Shown here piece by piece: positions 1 to 6,999 of a stretch of DNA of 54,000 bases; position 1 is the first letter of the stretch; each line of letters opens with the position of its first letter. The notes under the pieces were generated by a model. It was not told the origin of the DNA and did no database searches. It saw only the letters and a program-made list of their open reading frames with translations. The stretch is from an uncultured Oscillospiraceae bacterium (GTDB lineage: Bacteria > Bacillota > Clostridia > Oscillospirales > Acutalibacteraceae), in contig URED01000009.1 of the NCBI GenBank assembly GCA_900546785.1, positions 1 to 54,000 of the forward strand, given 5' to 3'. The position numbers and the translations under genes were made by a program.

Positions 1-886
1 ATATTAATTCTGTCAGCCCTGAATTTGCAAAAGCTTGTGAGCCGATTTCTTTTACACTGTTAGGTATTGATATGCTTTTTAAGCTTGTACAATCACCAAA
101 TGCCAGTCCCTCTATCTCTTCTACTGTTGCTGGTATTATTACATTTTCAAGTTCCGTACATTTATAAAACAGACTATCCGGAATAGTTTTAATTCCTGAT
201 TCGACTGTTGCCGTTTGAATATTACTTGTACCAAACGGACCACCTCCGACATAAGAATGAGATTGTGCAGTTACCAGAGTCTTTGGTATTTTTATTTCTG
301 TCACTCCAGTATTTCCCTTGAGTATACAGTACCCTAATGTTTCTATATTGTTTGGTAATATTAATTCTGTCAGCCCTGAATTTGCAAAAGCTTGTGAGCC
401 GATTTCTTTTACGCCATCAGGTATAGATATACTTTTCAAAGATGTGCAGTTCATAAAACATTTTGCACCTATCTTAGTTACACTGTTAGGTATATTGACT
501 TCTTCCAATTCAATTGCGTTAGAAAATGCGTTTTCCCCGATAGCGGAAACCGTATAACCATCCAAAGAGCTTGGAACTACTAAATTTGTCTCCGAACCGT
601 TGTAAGAAGTAATCGTGGCGTTGCCATTAACATCCACAGTATACGTATAATCTCCGCTTTCATAACTGGTAACCGACATTGATACCGGCTGAATTTCCTG
701 CTGATATGATAAGCTTGCCGATAATTCCGTAATGCTTTCTGTTATGTCGTTCCATGATTGCGTAAGAGCCCCATTTAGATCTGCAACTGCATTCTGAATG
801 TCATCTGCATAGGCGGATAAATCCACACAGAATAATGCACTGGCTGTCATAACTACTGATAAAACTAAGCTTACAAACTTTTTCAT
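1..886 (-). CDS. BspA-type leucine-rich-repeat secreted protein (partial, C-terminus outside window)
   Basis: The gene runs off the left edge, so only about 295 N-terminal codons are visible. The ATG at 884-886 follows a GGAGG box at 892-896. Residues 1-27 form a signal peptide (MKK, hydrophobic core, SAYA before DD). A coil-like segment of about 40 residues follows, and then BspA/Treponema-type leucine-rich repeats of about 23 residues (pattern IP..V..IG..AF..C..L..I). Such proteins are usually cell-surface adhesins or mucin/host-binding proteins, but the ligand here is unknown. A consensus promoter lies at 933-962. Two repeat units are identical at DNA level over 55 bases (1-55 and 358-412), a sign of recent internal duplication. 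No anchor is visible because the end is missing. Confidence 0.85.
   Translation of the reverse strand, partial: MKKFVSLVLSVVMTASALFCVDLSAYADDIQNAVADLNGALTQSWNDITESITELSASLSYQQEIQPVSMSVTSYESGDYTYTVDVNGNATITSYNGSETNLVVPSSLDGYTVSAIGENAFSNAIELEEVNIPNSVTKIGAKCFMNCTSLKSISIPDGVKEIGSQAFANSGLTELILPNNIETLGYCILKGNTGVTEIKIPKTLVTAQSHSYVGGGPFGTSNIQTATVESGIKTIPDSLFYKCTELENVIIPATVEEIEGLAFGDCTSLKSISIPNSVKEIGSQAFANSGLTELI
358..412. repeat. Direct repeat inside the LRR gene, second copy at 1-55
   Basis: The 55 bases at 358-412 match bases 1-55 exactly, with a period of 357 bases (119 codons, so the frame is kept). Both copies encode the same LRR segment (KEIGSQAFANSGLTELI). The first copy touches the window edge, so the repeat may be longer. 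Confidence 0.9.
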
Positions 887-932
887 AGACACCTCCAAGA
901 AAGTAGAAAATACAATTATTTTTAATATTAGA

Positions 933-962
933 ATTATAACAAACATTTATATTTTATGTCAA
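933..962 (-). promoter_or_regulatory. Promoter of the LRR gene
   Basis: On the minus strand, TTGACA (957-962) and TATAAT (933-938) are separated by 18 bases. Both hexamers are perfect. The predicted start leaves a leader of about 40 bases before the LRR ATG. Confidence 0.75.
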
Positions 963-986
963 CCTGTAAAAAAGTGAGGTGTTATT

Positions 987-1178
987 ATGAATGACAAACT
1001 GATCATCAACAAAAAATCCTTGAAAGGTGAAGACGGATACAAAACTTTCTCCATAAGAATAAAAGAAGAAACGGTCAGCAGACTTGATGAACTATCCAAA
1101 TCTACCAACCGTTCCCGAAATGAACTTATAAATATACTGCTTGATTTTGCTATAGACCACAGTGAAGTAAAGCCGTAA
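987..1178 (+). CDS. Small ribbon-helix-helix (CopG/Arc-like) protein
   Basis: This is a 63-residue basic protein. Residues about 20-60 fit the ribbon-helix-helix fold: a short beta strand (KTFSIRIKEE), then helix A (TVSRLDELSKSTN), a turn with RSRNE, and helix B (LINILLDFAID). Such proteins dimerise and bind DNA through the beta ribbon. A GAGGTG box sits just before the ATG. No toxin gene follows, so a toxin-antitoxin role is not supported. The gene is divergent from the LRR gene, whose promoter lies directly upstream, so local control is possible but unproven. The open frame on the opposite strand (959-1258) is only its mirror. Confidence 0.75.
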   Translation: MNDKLIINKKSLKGEDGYKTFSIRIKEETVSRLDELSKSTNRSRNELINILLDFAIDHSEVKP

Positions 1179-1184
1179 TATATA

Positions 1185-1217
1185 AAAAATCCACCCTTTG
1201 ACGAGAACGGATTTTTA
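1185..1217 (+). terminator. Terminator after the ribbon-helix-helix gene
   Basis: An 8-base stem AAAAATCC/GGATTTTT follows the stop codon of the 63-residue gene within 10 bases. The 3' arm supplies the T-run. Confidence 0.6.
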
Positions 1218-1400
1218 TTTGGTGAAGTATCATAAAAACAATATACATTTTTCAACAAATACAGCCGCTATATTAATTCTGGCGGTTGAAAAAACAAAGC
1301 AATTTTTCATTAGCGAAGCGGCTTCATTATTTATTATTCATTATGAAAATCCGATTATGAATAGTGAAGAGTGAAAAATGAATAGTGAAGAATACAAAAC

Positions 1401-1431
1401 AAAAATCCGCTCTCTTGCGAGAACGGATTTT
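1401..1431 (-). terminator. Terminator of the tRNA-Thr/tRNA-Tyr unit
   Basis: The two-part stem AAAATCCG + TCTC, tetraloop TTGC, GAGA + CGGATTTT has one mismatch. On the minus strand it is followed by a T-rich tail. It starts 6 bases beyond the CCA end of tRNA-Tyr. Confidence 0.8.
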
Positions 1432-1436
1432 CGTTT

Positions 1437-1522
1437 TGGTGGGAGAGAGTGGATTCGAACCACTGAAGCTGAATAGCGACAGATTTACAGTCTGTTCCCT
1501 TTGGCCGCTCGGGAACTCTCCC
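1437..1522 (-). tRNA. tRNA-Tyr (anticodon GTA)
   Basis: The minus strand reads as a class II tRNA with a GGGAGAG/CTCTCCC acceptor stem, a long variable arm, a TTCGAAT T-loop and anticodon GTA in CAGACT-GTA-AATCTG. Discriminator A and an encoded CCA end are at 1437-1440. It is transcribed after tRNA-Thr, with a 7-base gap. Confidence 0.97.
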
Positions 1523-1529
1523 ATAAATA

Positions 1530-1605
1530 TGGAGCTGGTGAACGGACTTGAACCCCTGACCTGCTGATTACAAATCAGCTGCTCTACCAACTGAGCTACA
1601 CCAGC
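1530..1605 (-). tRNA. tRNA-Thr (anticodon TGT)
   Basis: The minus strand gives acceptor arms GCTGGTG/CACCAGC, the D-arm TAGCTCAGTTGGTAGAGC, anticodon loop TTTGTAA (anticodon TGT), a TTCAAGT T-loop and an encoded CCA at 1530-1532. It is the first gene of the tRNA-Thr/tRNA-Tyr pair. Confidence 0.97.
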
Positions 1606-1623
1606 GTTTCTTAACGCTTAAAT

Positions 1624-1652
1624 AATATATCATAAGTGACAGGGTTAGTCAA
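1624..1652 (-). promoter_or_regulatory. Promoter of the tRNA-Thr/tRNA-Tyr pair
   Basis: TTGACT (1647-1652), a 17-base spacer and TATATT (1624-1629) on the minus strand lie about 20 bases upstream of tRNA-Thr. Confidence 0.75.
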
Positions 1653-1693
1653 GACTTTTTTTCAATTTTATTCGCGCGTTTTGCTATTTTGCA

Positions 1694-1699
1694 TATAAT
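1694..1699 (+). promoter_or_regulatory. -10 box of asnB
   Basis: A perfect TATAAT lies 29 bases before the asnB ATG. No good -35 hexamer is visible 16-18 bases upstream, so the site is tentative. It is back-to-back with the tRNA promoter. Confidence 0.45.
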
Positions 1700-1728
1700 G
1701 AAAGTGAACATATTTTTGAGGTGATACT

Positions 1729-3549
1729 ATGTGCGGAATTGCAGGAATGCTGTCTAAAGACATAGATTTAAGGGAACGCAGAACACTGATCAAAAACATA
1801 AGCGACAGCCTTAAAATGCGTGGTCCGGACGGATACGGTGATTTTACAAAGCCGTATGTTTCGCTTATTCACAGGCGGCTTGCCGTGATTGACCCGGAAC
1901 GCGGCGCGCAGCCCATGACCTTTGGCAAATACACGATCGTATATAACGGCGAGATATACAATACCGAAGAGATCAGAAATGAGCTGACCGCCGCCGGATA
2001 TTCATTTGACACGCACTGCGACACCGAAATAATACTTAAAGCATACCATTTATGGAAAGAAGAGAGCTGCAAAAAGCTGAACGGTATATTTGCATACGCC
2101 GTGTGGGACGATGAAGTGAAGGAACTGTTTCTTTGCAGGGACAGGATAGGCGTAAAGCCATTATACTTTACGCAAAAAGACGGGATATTTGCATTTGCAA
2201 GCCGTATAAAGAGCCTGCTTCTGATACCGGAAGTGAGCAGCGATGTGGATGAAAACGGACTGAATGAGATTTTTATGCTTGGCCCTGCAAAAACCATAGG
2301 AACTGCCGTTTTTAAGGATATAAAAGAATTGCCGCCGGCTACGTATCTGAAATTCAGCGGCGGGAAGTATGAAATCAAGGAATATTGGCAGCTTAAAGCG
2401 GCGGAACACACGGAAAACGAGAACGAAACCATAGAACATACGCACTTTCTTGTGACCGACGCGATCCGGCGCCAGCTGATCTCCGACGTGCCTCTGTGCA
2501 CGTTTTTGAGCGGCGGACTTGATTCTTCCATAATCAGCCGAGTCGCAAGCGACGATTACAGGCGTAAAGGTAAAACACTTGACACATATTCCGTGGATTA
2601 TACAGACAATGATAAATATTTTAAGAAAAGTCTTTTCCAGCCGAACAAGGACAGCGACTATATTGATAGGATATCCGGTTATCTCTCAACGGATCACAAA
2701 AATATAATTCTTGACAACAAGGACGTTGCCCACGCACTGATAGAAAGTACTTATGCAAGGAACCTGCCGGGATTTACGGATGTGGACTCTTCCCTGCTGC
2801 TCTTTTGCCGCGAGGTCAAAAAAGAACAGACCGTCGCGCTCTCCGGCGAATGTGCGGATGAGATATTCGGCGGCTATCCGTGGTATCACAACAAGGATAT
2901 ATTATTTGAGGAAACCTTTCCCTGGAGCCGTTCCACCGATGTGCGCCAAAGCATTCTGAAAGACGGTCTGCTGAAAAACGGCGCGGAATACGCACATGCA
3001 CGTTATCTTGAAACCGTTGCAAAAACGTCTTATCTTGACACGGATAATAAGACCGAGCGCCGTATGCGGGAAATGTTTCGCCTCAATCTTGACTGGTTTA
3101 TGCAGACTCTTCTTGTGCGCAAGGACGTTATGAGCATGGAAAGCTCGCTTGAAGTGCGTGTGCCGTTTTGCGATTACAGGATTGTTGAATACGCCTACAA
3201 TATGCCATGGAGCATAAAATCGCTTGACGGACGTGAAAAGGGCGTTTTGCGCAAGGCGTTTGAAAACGAGCTGCCGTATGAAATAACATGGCGCAAAAAA
3301 AGCCCCTACCCCAAAACGCACAACCCGATCTATTTTAACGAAGTGTGCAAAATGGTAAAAGAGGTTTTAAAGGACAAAACTTCACCCCTGTATGATATGC
3401 TGAATCGGAACAAGATAAAAGAACTTACGGAAGATCCGGACGCACTCAGCGAACCGTGGTACGGCCAGCTCATGCGCGGACCGCAGGTGCTTGCGTATAT
3501 CGTGCAGATCTATTACTGGATCAAGGACAATAACGTAAATTTTGTATAA
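1729..3549 (+). CDS. asnB: Asparagine synthase (glutamine-hydrolysing)
   Basis: AsnB makes asparagine from aspartate, ATP and glutamine. The 606-residue protein has the usual two domains. The N-terminal Ntn amidotransferase begins MCGIAG, so Cys2 is the catalytic nucleophile; LIHRRLAV (about 46), VYNGEIYN (about 72) and HCDTE (about 97) form the glutamine site. The C-terminal ATP-pyrophosphatase domain has the P-loop LSGGLDSS near residue 260 and the AsnB motif SGECADEIFGGY near 370. A GAGGTG box precedes the ATG. It is a single plus-strand gene with its own terminator. Length and motifs are complete. Free asparagine synthesis is the likely role, though AsnB paralogues also amidate peptidoglycan. 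Confidence 0.95.
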   Translation: MCGIAGMLSKDIDLRERRTLIKNISDSLKMRGPDGYGDFTKPYVSLIHRRLAVIDPERGAQPMTFGKYTIVYNGEIYNTEEIRNELTAAGYSFDTHCDTEIILKAYHLWKEESCKKLNGIFAYAVWDDEVKELFLCRDRIGVKPLYFTQKDGIFAFASRIKSLLLIPEVSSDVDENGLNEIFMLGPAKTIGTAVFKDIKELPPATYLKFSGGKYEIKEYWQLKAAEHTENENETIEHTHFLVTDAIRRQLISDVPLCTFLSGGLDSSIISRVASDDYRRKGKTLDTYSVDYTDNDKYFKKSLFQPNKDSDYIDRISGYLSTDHKNIILDNKDVAHALIESTYARNLPGFTDVDSSLLLFCREVKKEQTVALSGECADEIFGGYPWYHNKDILFEETFPWSRSTDVRQSILKDGLLKNGAEYAHARYLETVAKTSYLDTDNKTERRMREMFRLNLDWFMQTLLVRKDVMSMESSLEVRVPFCDYRIVEYAYNMPWSIKSLDGREKGVLRKAFENELPYEITWRKKSPYPKTHNPIYFNEVCKMVKEVLKDKTSPLYDMLNRNKIKELTEDPDALSEPWYGQLMRGPQVLAYIVQIYYWIKDNNVNFV

Positions 3550-3582
3550 CCTGGCAAAAGCGCAAAAATATTGCAAAATCAA

Positions 3583-3618
3583 AACCGGGGCAGCCAACTG
3601 CACAAGACCGTCCCGGTT
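3583..3618 (+). terminator. Terminator of asnB, probably bidirectional
   Basis: The stem AACCGGG/CCCGGTT has an inner GCAG/CTGC helix and is followed by ATTTTTAT. Read from the minus strand the tail is TTTTGATTTTG, so it probably also ends the converging methyltransferase transcript. Confidence 0.7.
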
Positions 3619-3654
3619 ATTTTTATGCGTTGTTATATATAAAGTATTTCACAT

Positions 3655-4401
3655 TTACAGTGCTCCTGCGTAAAGTTGCGTATTGTTCGGCATATGCAGT
3701 ATGCCGTCTTTGGAAAACGCATCAAATACAGCGCCAAGCTCCGATACAAAAGCAGGATAATTTTCCTCTTCCTCACGCGGCGCATAGGATGAGGAAAGCA
3801 TGCGCTCTACAAAAGCTTTTCGTGTGTAATCCAGATCATTTTTAAAGGTTAAGAAATCAAACTTTTCGCCAAAAAAGCTTTCTACATTTTTGCTTTTCAT
3901 ACCGCCGCTGAAGCCTTTGAAATCCGGGCAAAGCGCCCTACAGACCTCTGCAAGGCGAACTGTAACAGGAGCTTCTGCATCGCGTGAATTGTAAAGTATA
4001 AACACTTTACAGTTTGACTTAAGTATTCTTTTACATTCCGCTTTAAATAGCTGCGCATCAAACCAGTGAAATGCCTGAGCGGCAGATACAAAATCAACCG
4101 AATGATCTGTAAGCCCGGTATTTTCCGCACTGCCGTTGACGGATATGAAATGATCATATTTGCCGAGGAGCTTTTCCGCCTGCCTGCGCATATCGTCATT
4201 CGGCTCAACCGCGTATACCGTGCATCCCGCTTGAAGGAGCGGCTGCGTAAATTTCCCCGTGCCGGACGCAATATCGGCAATAACAGTATCCATACCAAGA
4301 TCATACTCATTTTTAAGATACACATATAGCGCATTAGGATATGACGGTCTTGCAGACGCATATGCATCTGCTTTTCCGCTGAATTTCTGGGTATTGTTCA
4401 T
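3655..4401 (-). CDS. Class I SAM-dependent methyltransferase
   Basis: This 248-residue protein has the Rossmann methyltransferase fold. Motif I is IADIASGTGKFT (about 41-52), followed by an acidic strand end VEPND (about 65), SAENTGL and then FVSAAQAFHWFD (about 100), as in the UbiE/YcgJ-like group. It transfers methyl from S-adenosylmethionine, but the acceptor cannot be read from the sequence. An AAGGAAAAGG box precedes the ATG. It is the last gene of a minus-strand set with the alpha/beta hydrolase (12-base gap) and the Nudix gene, which suggests shared transcription rather than a known pathway. Confidence 0.8.
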   Translation of the reverse strand: MNNTQKFSGKADAYASARPSYPNALYVYLKNEYDLGMDTVIADIASGTGKFTQPLLQAGCTVYAVEPNDDMRRQAEKLLGKYDHFISVNGSAENTGLTDHSVDFVSAAQAFHWFDAQLFKAECKRILKSNCKVFILYNSRDAEAPVTVRLAEVCRALCPDFKGFSGGMKSKNVESFFGEKFDFLTFKNDLDYTRKAFVERMLSSSYAPREEEENYPAFVSELGAVFDAFSKDGILHMPNNTQLYAGAL

Positions 4402-4413
4402 ATCCTTTTCCTT

Positions 4414-5349
4414 TCATAATAGATCTATGATTTGTTTACACCATTCATCAGGCTTTTCGAAATTGACCATATGTGAAGCGTTTTTAATTAAAACAAAGTC
4501 TTTTTTGGGTGCGGTTAATTTTTCAAACCATTTTTGTGTAGCTTCTACAGGACATACATAATCACACTCACCGGAAATAAATAAAGCGGGAATATTTAAA
4601 TCCGTTATACAGGAGATAGGATCGCTGCTGTTAACCTGTGGATTCAAATATTTTACAGAATAATTTATGCCTTTTATCACTTTAAAAACATTGACGCCAT
4701 AATGCTTTAAATACAGTGAAAAATACTGATTCATACTTATAGTACTTTCAGGGTTTATATACCCGCCGTATTTTTGCACCATTTTTGCTACAAACCGTTT
4801 TGCCTGCATATCTTTATTTTTGTAGTGATAACCTTGCGGCTCACCAAAAAGAAGCAGTTTTTTCAGTACCTGTTGATCGTTGCTTTTTTCCGCTTCACGC
4901 AAAACAAAATTATATTTATAAATCTCATCTTTCTCCGAAGATATGCCTTGCCCCGTTCCTATGTAATATTCTATATATTGCGGATATTCCGAAACAAAAC
5001 GTAATCCGAGATAAGCGCCCCAGGAATGACCTGCAAGGTATATTTTTTGCTTACCGAATCTGCTTAAAAGATGCTGTACCAAACACTTCAGATCGGACAG
5101 CAGCAAATCTACAGTTATTTTCTCTGTAAGACATTCATGATTATAACTAAGCCCGGAACCGCGCTGATCCCAACAAACTACAGTAAAATATTCAAAAAGT
5201 TCTTTATTATATCTTAAAACCAAAGGTCTGTCCGGTGACCCCGGACCGCCGTGCAAAATCAGTAAAACCGGGTATTCAGCATTTTTACAGGCAATCATAA
5301 TGTTTTGCCTTGAATTGTTTATATTTATATATTCTTCTGTTATTTTCAT
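4414..5349 (-). CDS. Alpha/beta hydrolase, proline iminopeptidase-like (S33)
   Basis: The 311-residue hydrolase has an oxyanion-hole motif HGGPGS (33-38), DQRGSG (61-66), the nucleophile elbow GHSWGA with Ser109, an acidic residue in SGECD (about 255) and the catalytic His in NASHMVNF (about 291). The HGGPG plus DQRGSG pair is typical of the proline iminopeptidase/tricorn-interacting F1 group, so an aminopeptidase or esterase role is likely; the substrate is unknown. There is no signal peptide, so it is cytoplasmic. It lies 3 bases after the Nudix gene, clearly co-transcribed. Confidence 0.8.
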   Translation of the reverse strand: MKITEEYININNSRQNIMIACKNAEYPVLLILHGGPGSPDRPLVLRYNKELFEYFTVVCWDQRGSGLSYNHECLTEKITVDLLLSDLKCLVQHLLSRFGKQKIYLAGHSWGAYLGLRFVSEYPQYIEYYIGTGQGISSEKDEIYKYNFVLREAEKSNDQQVLKKLLLFGEPQGYHYKNKDMQAKRFVAKMVQKYGGYINPESTISMNQYFSLYLKHYGVNVFKVIKGINYSVKYLNPQVNSSDPISCITDLNIPALFISGECDYVCPVEATQKWFEKLTAPKKDFVLIKNASHMVNFEKPDEWCKQIIDLL

Positions 5350-5352
5350 ATC

Positions 5353-5862
5353 TCACCCATACACCTCAAACAGTTTATCCAGATACGGAAAGACATTTTG
5401 GGGTACAAATTCGCCGTTTTGGGCAAGCTGTTTTATCTCAGCTGTTGTTGCCCACATCGCGTCGCATGTTTCACCCGGCTGGAGGGTAACGCTTTTTATA
5501 CTGCATTCGTGTTCAAACACCCATACGTCAAGGAAATCTGGAAATTTTTTATACTGCCTTAACGCGGTTGTAAAGAGGGTTCCTTTTTTCGGGTCAAGCT
5601 CTATACCCAGTTCCTCGCGCGTTTCCCGCAAGGCGGCGTCAAAACTGCTTTCGCCGGCAACGGCAGAACCGCCCGTGGGCTCCCACAAAAGCGGGAAGTG
5701 CTTATTTGCCGTGCGCTTTGATATCAGCCACTGCCCCTTGGAATTTTTGATCCACACATTTACAACGATATGGTATTCATCCTGCCGCATGGGCTTGCCG
5801 CGTTCCACCGTTCTGCCTGTAGGCTTTCTGTTTTTATCATAAATATCCCAAAATTCGCTCAT
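5353..5862 (-). CDS. Nudix hydrolase (isopentenyl-diphosphate isomerase-like subfamily)
   Basis: The 169-residue protein starts SEFWDIYDKNRKPTGR, the opening typical of the IDI-like Nudix group found beside housekeeping genes. The Nudix box runs from GGSAVAGES to REELGIEL (about 58-81), with the metal-binding REXXEE glutamates present. Family members cleave nucleoside diphosphates linked to another group; the substrate cannot be told here. It is first of three closely packed minus-strand genes. An AAGGA box precedes the ATG. No convincing promoter was found in the 130 bases upstream. Confidence 0.85.
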   Translation of the reverse strand: MSEFWDIYDKNRKPTGRTVERGKPMRQDEYHIVVNVWIKNSKGQWLISKRTANKHFPLLWEPTGGSAVAGESSFDAALRETREELGIELDPKKGTLFTTALRQYKKFPDFLDVWVFEHECSIKSVTLQPGETCDAMWATTAEIKQLAQNGEFVPQNVFPYLDKLFEVYG

Positions 5863-5987
5863 AGAATTACAATTCCTTATCCCTGTATAAAAGATCCGTT
5901 CGCGCTTTAAAACCGCAGCTTTCCCGGAATTTATTGCCAGCTTATAAATTTATTTTAACACAATTTATAAATAAAAGCAAAATAAAA

Positions 5988-6005
5988 GGCCGTGCAAACA
6001 CAGCC
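5988..6005 (-). terminator. Minus-strand terminator at the end of the hairpin-rich segment
   Basis: The minus strand reads GGCTGTG, loop TTTG, CACGGCC, then TTTTATTTT. The stem holds 7 pairs including one G-U that would be a mismatch on the other strand, so the direction is minus. Confidence 0.6.
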
Positions 6006-6342
6006 CGGTAAAACAATCAAAAAGGCAAAGCATTGTGCCCCGGCAGTTCTTATTTTAAGCTGCCGGGAATCGAACGCAATATGGTTTTAAGCGGCTGATT
6101 CCCGTGCGTACTGTGTTAAAAATCTCGGTATACGGCAGTATACCTGCGTTTTTTGCCTTGCTCGCCAAAAAATCAGCTCGCTTAAAACTGCGTAACACTG
6201 AAAATGACGGCGGCGTGGATGGATTTTTGCTTTTGAGACGGCAGATGTGCTGCCGCCCATCAACGGCGAAAAAGTGAAAAGTCACCGCGCCGGCGCATTT
6301 TCAGCATATCGGGTTCGGCTTCCTTAAGCAGGTACGACAAAA

Positions 6343-6367
6343 AAGCCGTGTTCAAACGAAACGGCTT
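6343..6367 (-). terminator. Terminator of the 100-residue hypothetical gene
   Basis: AAGCCGT/ACGGCTT stem of 7 pairs, followed on the minus strand by TTTTTTGT. It lies about 37 bases after the stop codon. Confidence 0.75.
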
Positions 6368-6403
6368 AGAACTGCGGCTGCGACGCACCGATACGGATTG
6401 CTT

Positions 6404-6706
6404 TTACCAATCCAGCAGAAAATCAAAACATATGTAATCGGAAAGCTCATAATCGTCAAGATCCGTATAAAGCTTACTGCCTATGCCGTAAACGCAGAAC
6501 TTTACGGTCTCCGGCTCATCGCTTCCGGGCTTATAGAGCCTGAGGGCATGAACGTATTTTCCAACAACATAATCATTGTTTTCATAGATTACATCCCCAT
6601 CGCCCTCAATGTGCATAGCCTCGTCTATATCAAGATCAATATGGTCTATGCCTACATAGCCGGGATATTTGTTTTGAACTTCTGTAACAAATTCATCAAA
6701 TTTCAT
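6404..6706 (-). CDS. Small acidic hypothetical protein
   Basis: I do not recognise this family. The chosen ATG (6704-6706) gives 100 residues beginning MKFDEFVTEVQNKYPGYVG and has AGAGTGG upstream; an ATG 33 bases earlier has no ribosome binding site. The protein is strongly acidic (many D/E, stretches such as LDIDEA and TDLDDYE), has no signal peptide or membrane helix, and ends in FDFLLDW. It has its own promoter (6774-6802) and terminator (6343-6367), so it looks like a real single-gene unit. A cytoplasmic binding or immunity-type role is possible but cannot be supported. Confidence 0.65.
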   Translation of the reverse strand: MKFDEFVTEVQNKYPGYVGIDHIDLDIDEAMHIEGDGDVIYENNDYVVGKYVHALRLYKPGSDEPETVKFCVYGIGSKLYTDLDDYELSDYICFDFLLDW

Positions 6707-6773
6707 ATAAACCACTCTTTTTTCAGGCAAATCATGCAAGGAGCTTTGCCGATATTAAATTTTGTACGCTAAC

Positions 6774-6802
6774 AGAATACCATATTTGAAAATATATTTC
6801 AA
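6774..6802 (-). promoter_or_regulatory. Promoter of the 100-residue hypothetical gene
   Basis: TTGAAA (6797-6802), a 17-base spacer and TATTCT (6774-6779) with a TG extension just before the -10, on the minus strand. The leader would be about 60 bases. Confidence 0.6.
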
Positions 6803-6828
6803 CAAAATTTTTAATAATTGGCAAAATA

Positions 6829-6854
6829 AAAAGCACTTTTTACAAAGTGCTTTT
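6829..6854 (-). terminator. Terminator of tRNA-Val
   Basis: An 11-pair hairpin AAAAGCACTTT/AAAGTGCTTTT directly abuts the CCA end of tRNA-Val. The minus-strand tail is TTTTTATTTTG. Confidence 0.8.
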
Positions 6855-6929
6855 GGTGGGAGTAACAGGGCTCGAACCTGTGACCCTCTGCTTGTAAGGC
6901 AGATGCTCTCCCAGCTGAGCTATACTCCC
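6854..6929 (-). tRNA. tRNA-Val (anticodon TAC)
   Basis: The minus strand gives GGGAGTA/TACTCCC acceptor arms, the D-arm TAGCTCAGCTGGGAGAGC, anticodon loop TTACAAG (anticodon TAC), a TTCGAGC T-loop and an encoded CCA at 6854-6856. It is a single tRNA gene downstream of hslO with its own promoter. Confidence 0.97.
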
Positions 6930-6955
6930 GGGTGTTGCCGTGTGCAACGGTGTTT

Positions 6956-6984
6956 ATAATACTATATCTCCGTATAAAAGTCAA
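6956..6984 (-). promoter_or_regulatory. Promoter of tRNA-Val
   Basis: TTGACT (6979-6984), a 17-base spacer and TATTAT (6956-6961). It begins 16 bases after the hslO stop, with no terminator between. Confidence 0.75.
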
Positions 6985-6999
6985 CACTTTTTTTGAAAA

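Larger units (their letters stand above)
5863..6403. other. 540-base gap with several hairpins, possibly a dispersed element
   Basis: No convincing gene is seen here. The segment about 6006-6338 is flanked by two minus-strand terminators (5988-6005 and 6343-6367). It contains strong inverted repeats: CGGCAG/CTGCCG at about 6041-6065, GGTATAC/GTATACC at about 6127-6144, and CGGCAG/CTGCCG at about 6239-6254. A GTG-started frame of 76 codons (6055-6285, minus) lacks a ribosome binding site. Its C-terminal residues recall spurious short proteins I have seen in many clostridial genomes, which suggests a repeated non-coding element. That last point is memory, not tested. Confidence 0.4.

Noticed and set aside
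987..1178. Toxin-antitoxin pair
   Set aside because: The ribbon-helix-helix gene has no partner gene within 200 bases on its strand.
1606..1728. T-box or other riboswitch before asnB
   Set aside because: Only 123 bases lie between tRNA-Thr and asnB, and no T-box or antiterminator pairing was seen.
1869..2531. Long open frame on the minus strand inside asnB
   Set aside because: It is the mirror of a strongly conserved coding sequence, has no ribosome binding site and encodes a low-complexity product.
6055..6285. 76-codon GTG-started minus-strand frame
   Set aside because: No ribosome binding site, several hairpins within, and the product looks like a spurious translation of a repeated element; reported as a non-coding segment instead.
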